Shown here: positions 63,794-64,000 of the stretch, piece after piece
Position numbering within the stretch: the stretch's first letter is position 1
How the letters are laid out: the number at the start of each line of letters is the position of its first letter
Origin: Zygaena filipendulae
Taxonomy: Eukaryota; Arthropoda; Insecta; Lepidoptera; Zygaenidae
Direction of reading: 5' to 3'
DNA length: 64,000 bases
Assembly (NCBI GenBank): GCA_907165275.2
Contig: OU015668.1
Coordinates: 9,109,658 to 9,173,657 of the forward strand
Notes under the pieces: generated by a model
Told to the model about the DNA's origin: nothing
The model's database searches: none
Seen by the model: only the letters and a program-made list of their open reading frames with translations
Translations under genes and position numbers: made by a program

Positions 63794-64000
63794 CTGGGGA
63801 ATAATAATCATAAGAAGGCTTTGGCCTGTTACCACACAGCGCCACATGGTCGCAAACCAAGCAGAGCCTTTATACTCAATGACTATAACGCGTCGCGTTA
63901 AGATGACTCGCTCCAAAACTTGTTTCTCCTTTGTATCCAAAAAAAAATACATCACAACGTGTATTATGTCATATTATGGCATACAGAAGATCAAGTAGTT

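Noticed and set aside
1..64000. CRISPR array, bacterial operon or prophage
   Set aside because: Tandem arrays here are head-to-tail minisatellites without unique spacers, and all genes are spliced eukaryotic genes.

Overview
This is nuclear DNA from an insect, most probably a moth or butterfly. The genes have GT-AG introns and insect-type exon sequences. The introns and spacers are AT-rich and packed with repeat classes typical of Lepidoptera: Helitron-like elements ending in a GC hairpin plus CTAG, tRNA-derived SINEs with an (ATT)n tail, several MITE families and LINE 3' ends. No species is claimed. All gene models were built by hand from splice signals and reading phase; for every model the phases close exactly.

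Layout. 1-5408: errantivirus-like LTR element on the minus strand, with intact Gag-protease and Env frames but no reverse transcriptase, RNase H or integrase core. 6061-13168 (+): C-terminal seven exons of an outer-dynein-arm docking protein (ODAD1/CCDC63 family); the retroelement lies upstream of these exons, probably in an intron. 14532-25675 (-): complete 13-exon separase, a short 729-residue insect-type form. 29900-32476 (-): single-exon Egalitarian. 33479-36959 (+): complete Vps29 (retromer), head-to-head with egl. 43411-55949 (+): six-exon EF-hand protein of the sarcoplasmic calcium-binding type, with a full LINE (two ORFs) antisense in its third intron. 56589-63793 (-): C-terminal eight exons of Nup88, running off the right edge.

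The six host genes do not form a functional pathway. They cover flagellar axoneme assembly, sister-chromatid separation, mRNA transport on dynein, endosomal sorting, calcium binding and the nuclear pore. Gene order is ODAD1(+) separase(-) egl(-) Vps29(+) SCP-like(+) Nup88(-), giving two convergent pairs and one divergent pair.

Most notable: (1) the errantivirus copy, which seems to have lost its replication enzymes by in-frame deletion while keeping capsid-protease and envelope frames open; (2) four long CA-repeat tracts, each starting just downstream of a 5' splice site and each in the sense orientation, in three different genes; (3) a heat-shock-type promoter (two three-unit HSEs, TATA box, hsp70-like leader) in sense orientation inside a Nup88 intron; (4) two MITE families that sit close to splice sites, or supply a 3' UTR, in several genes.
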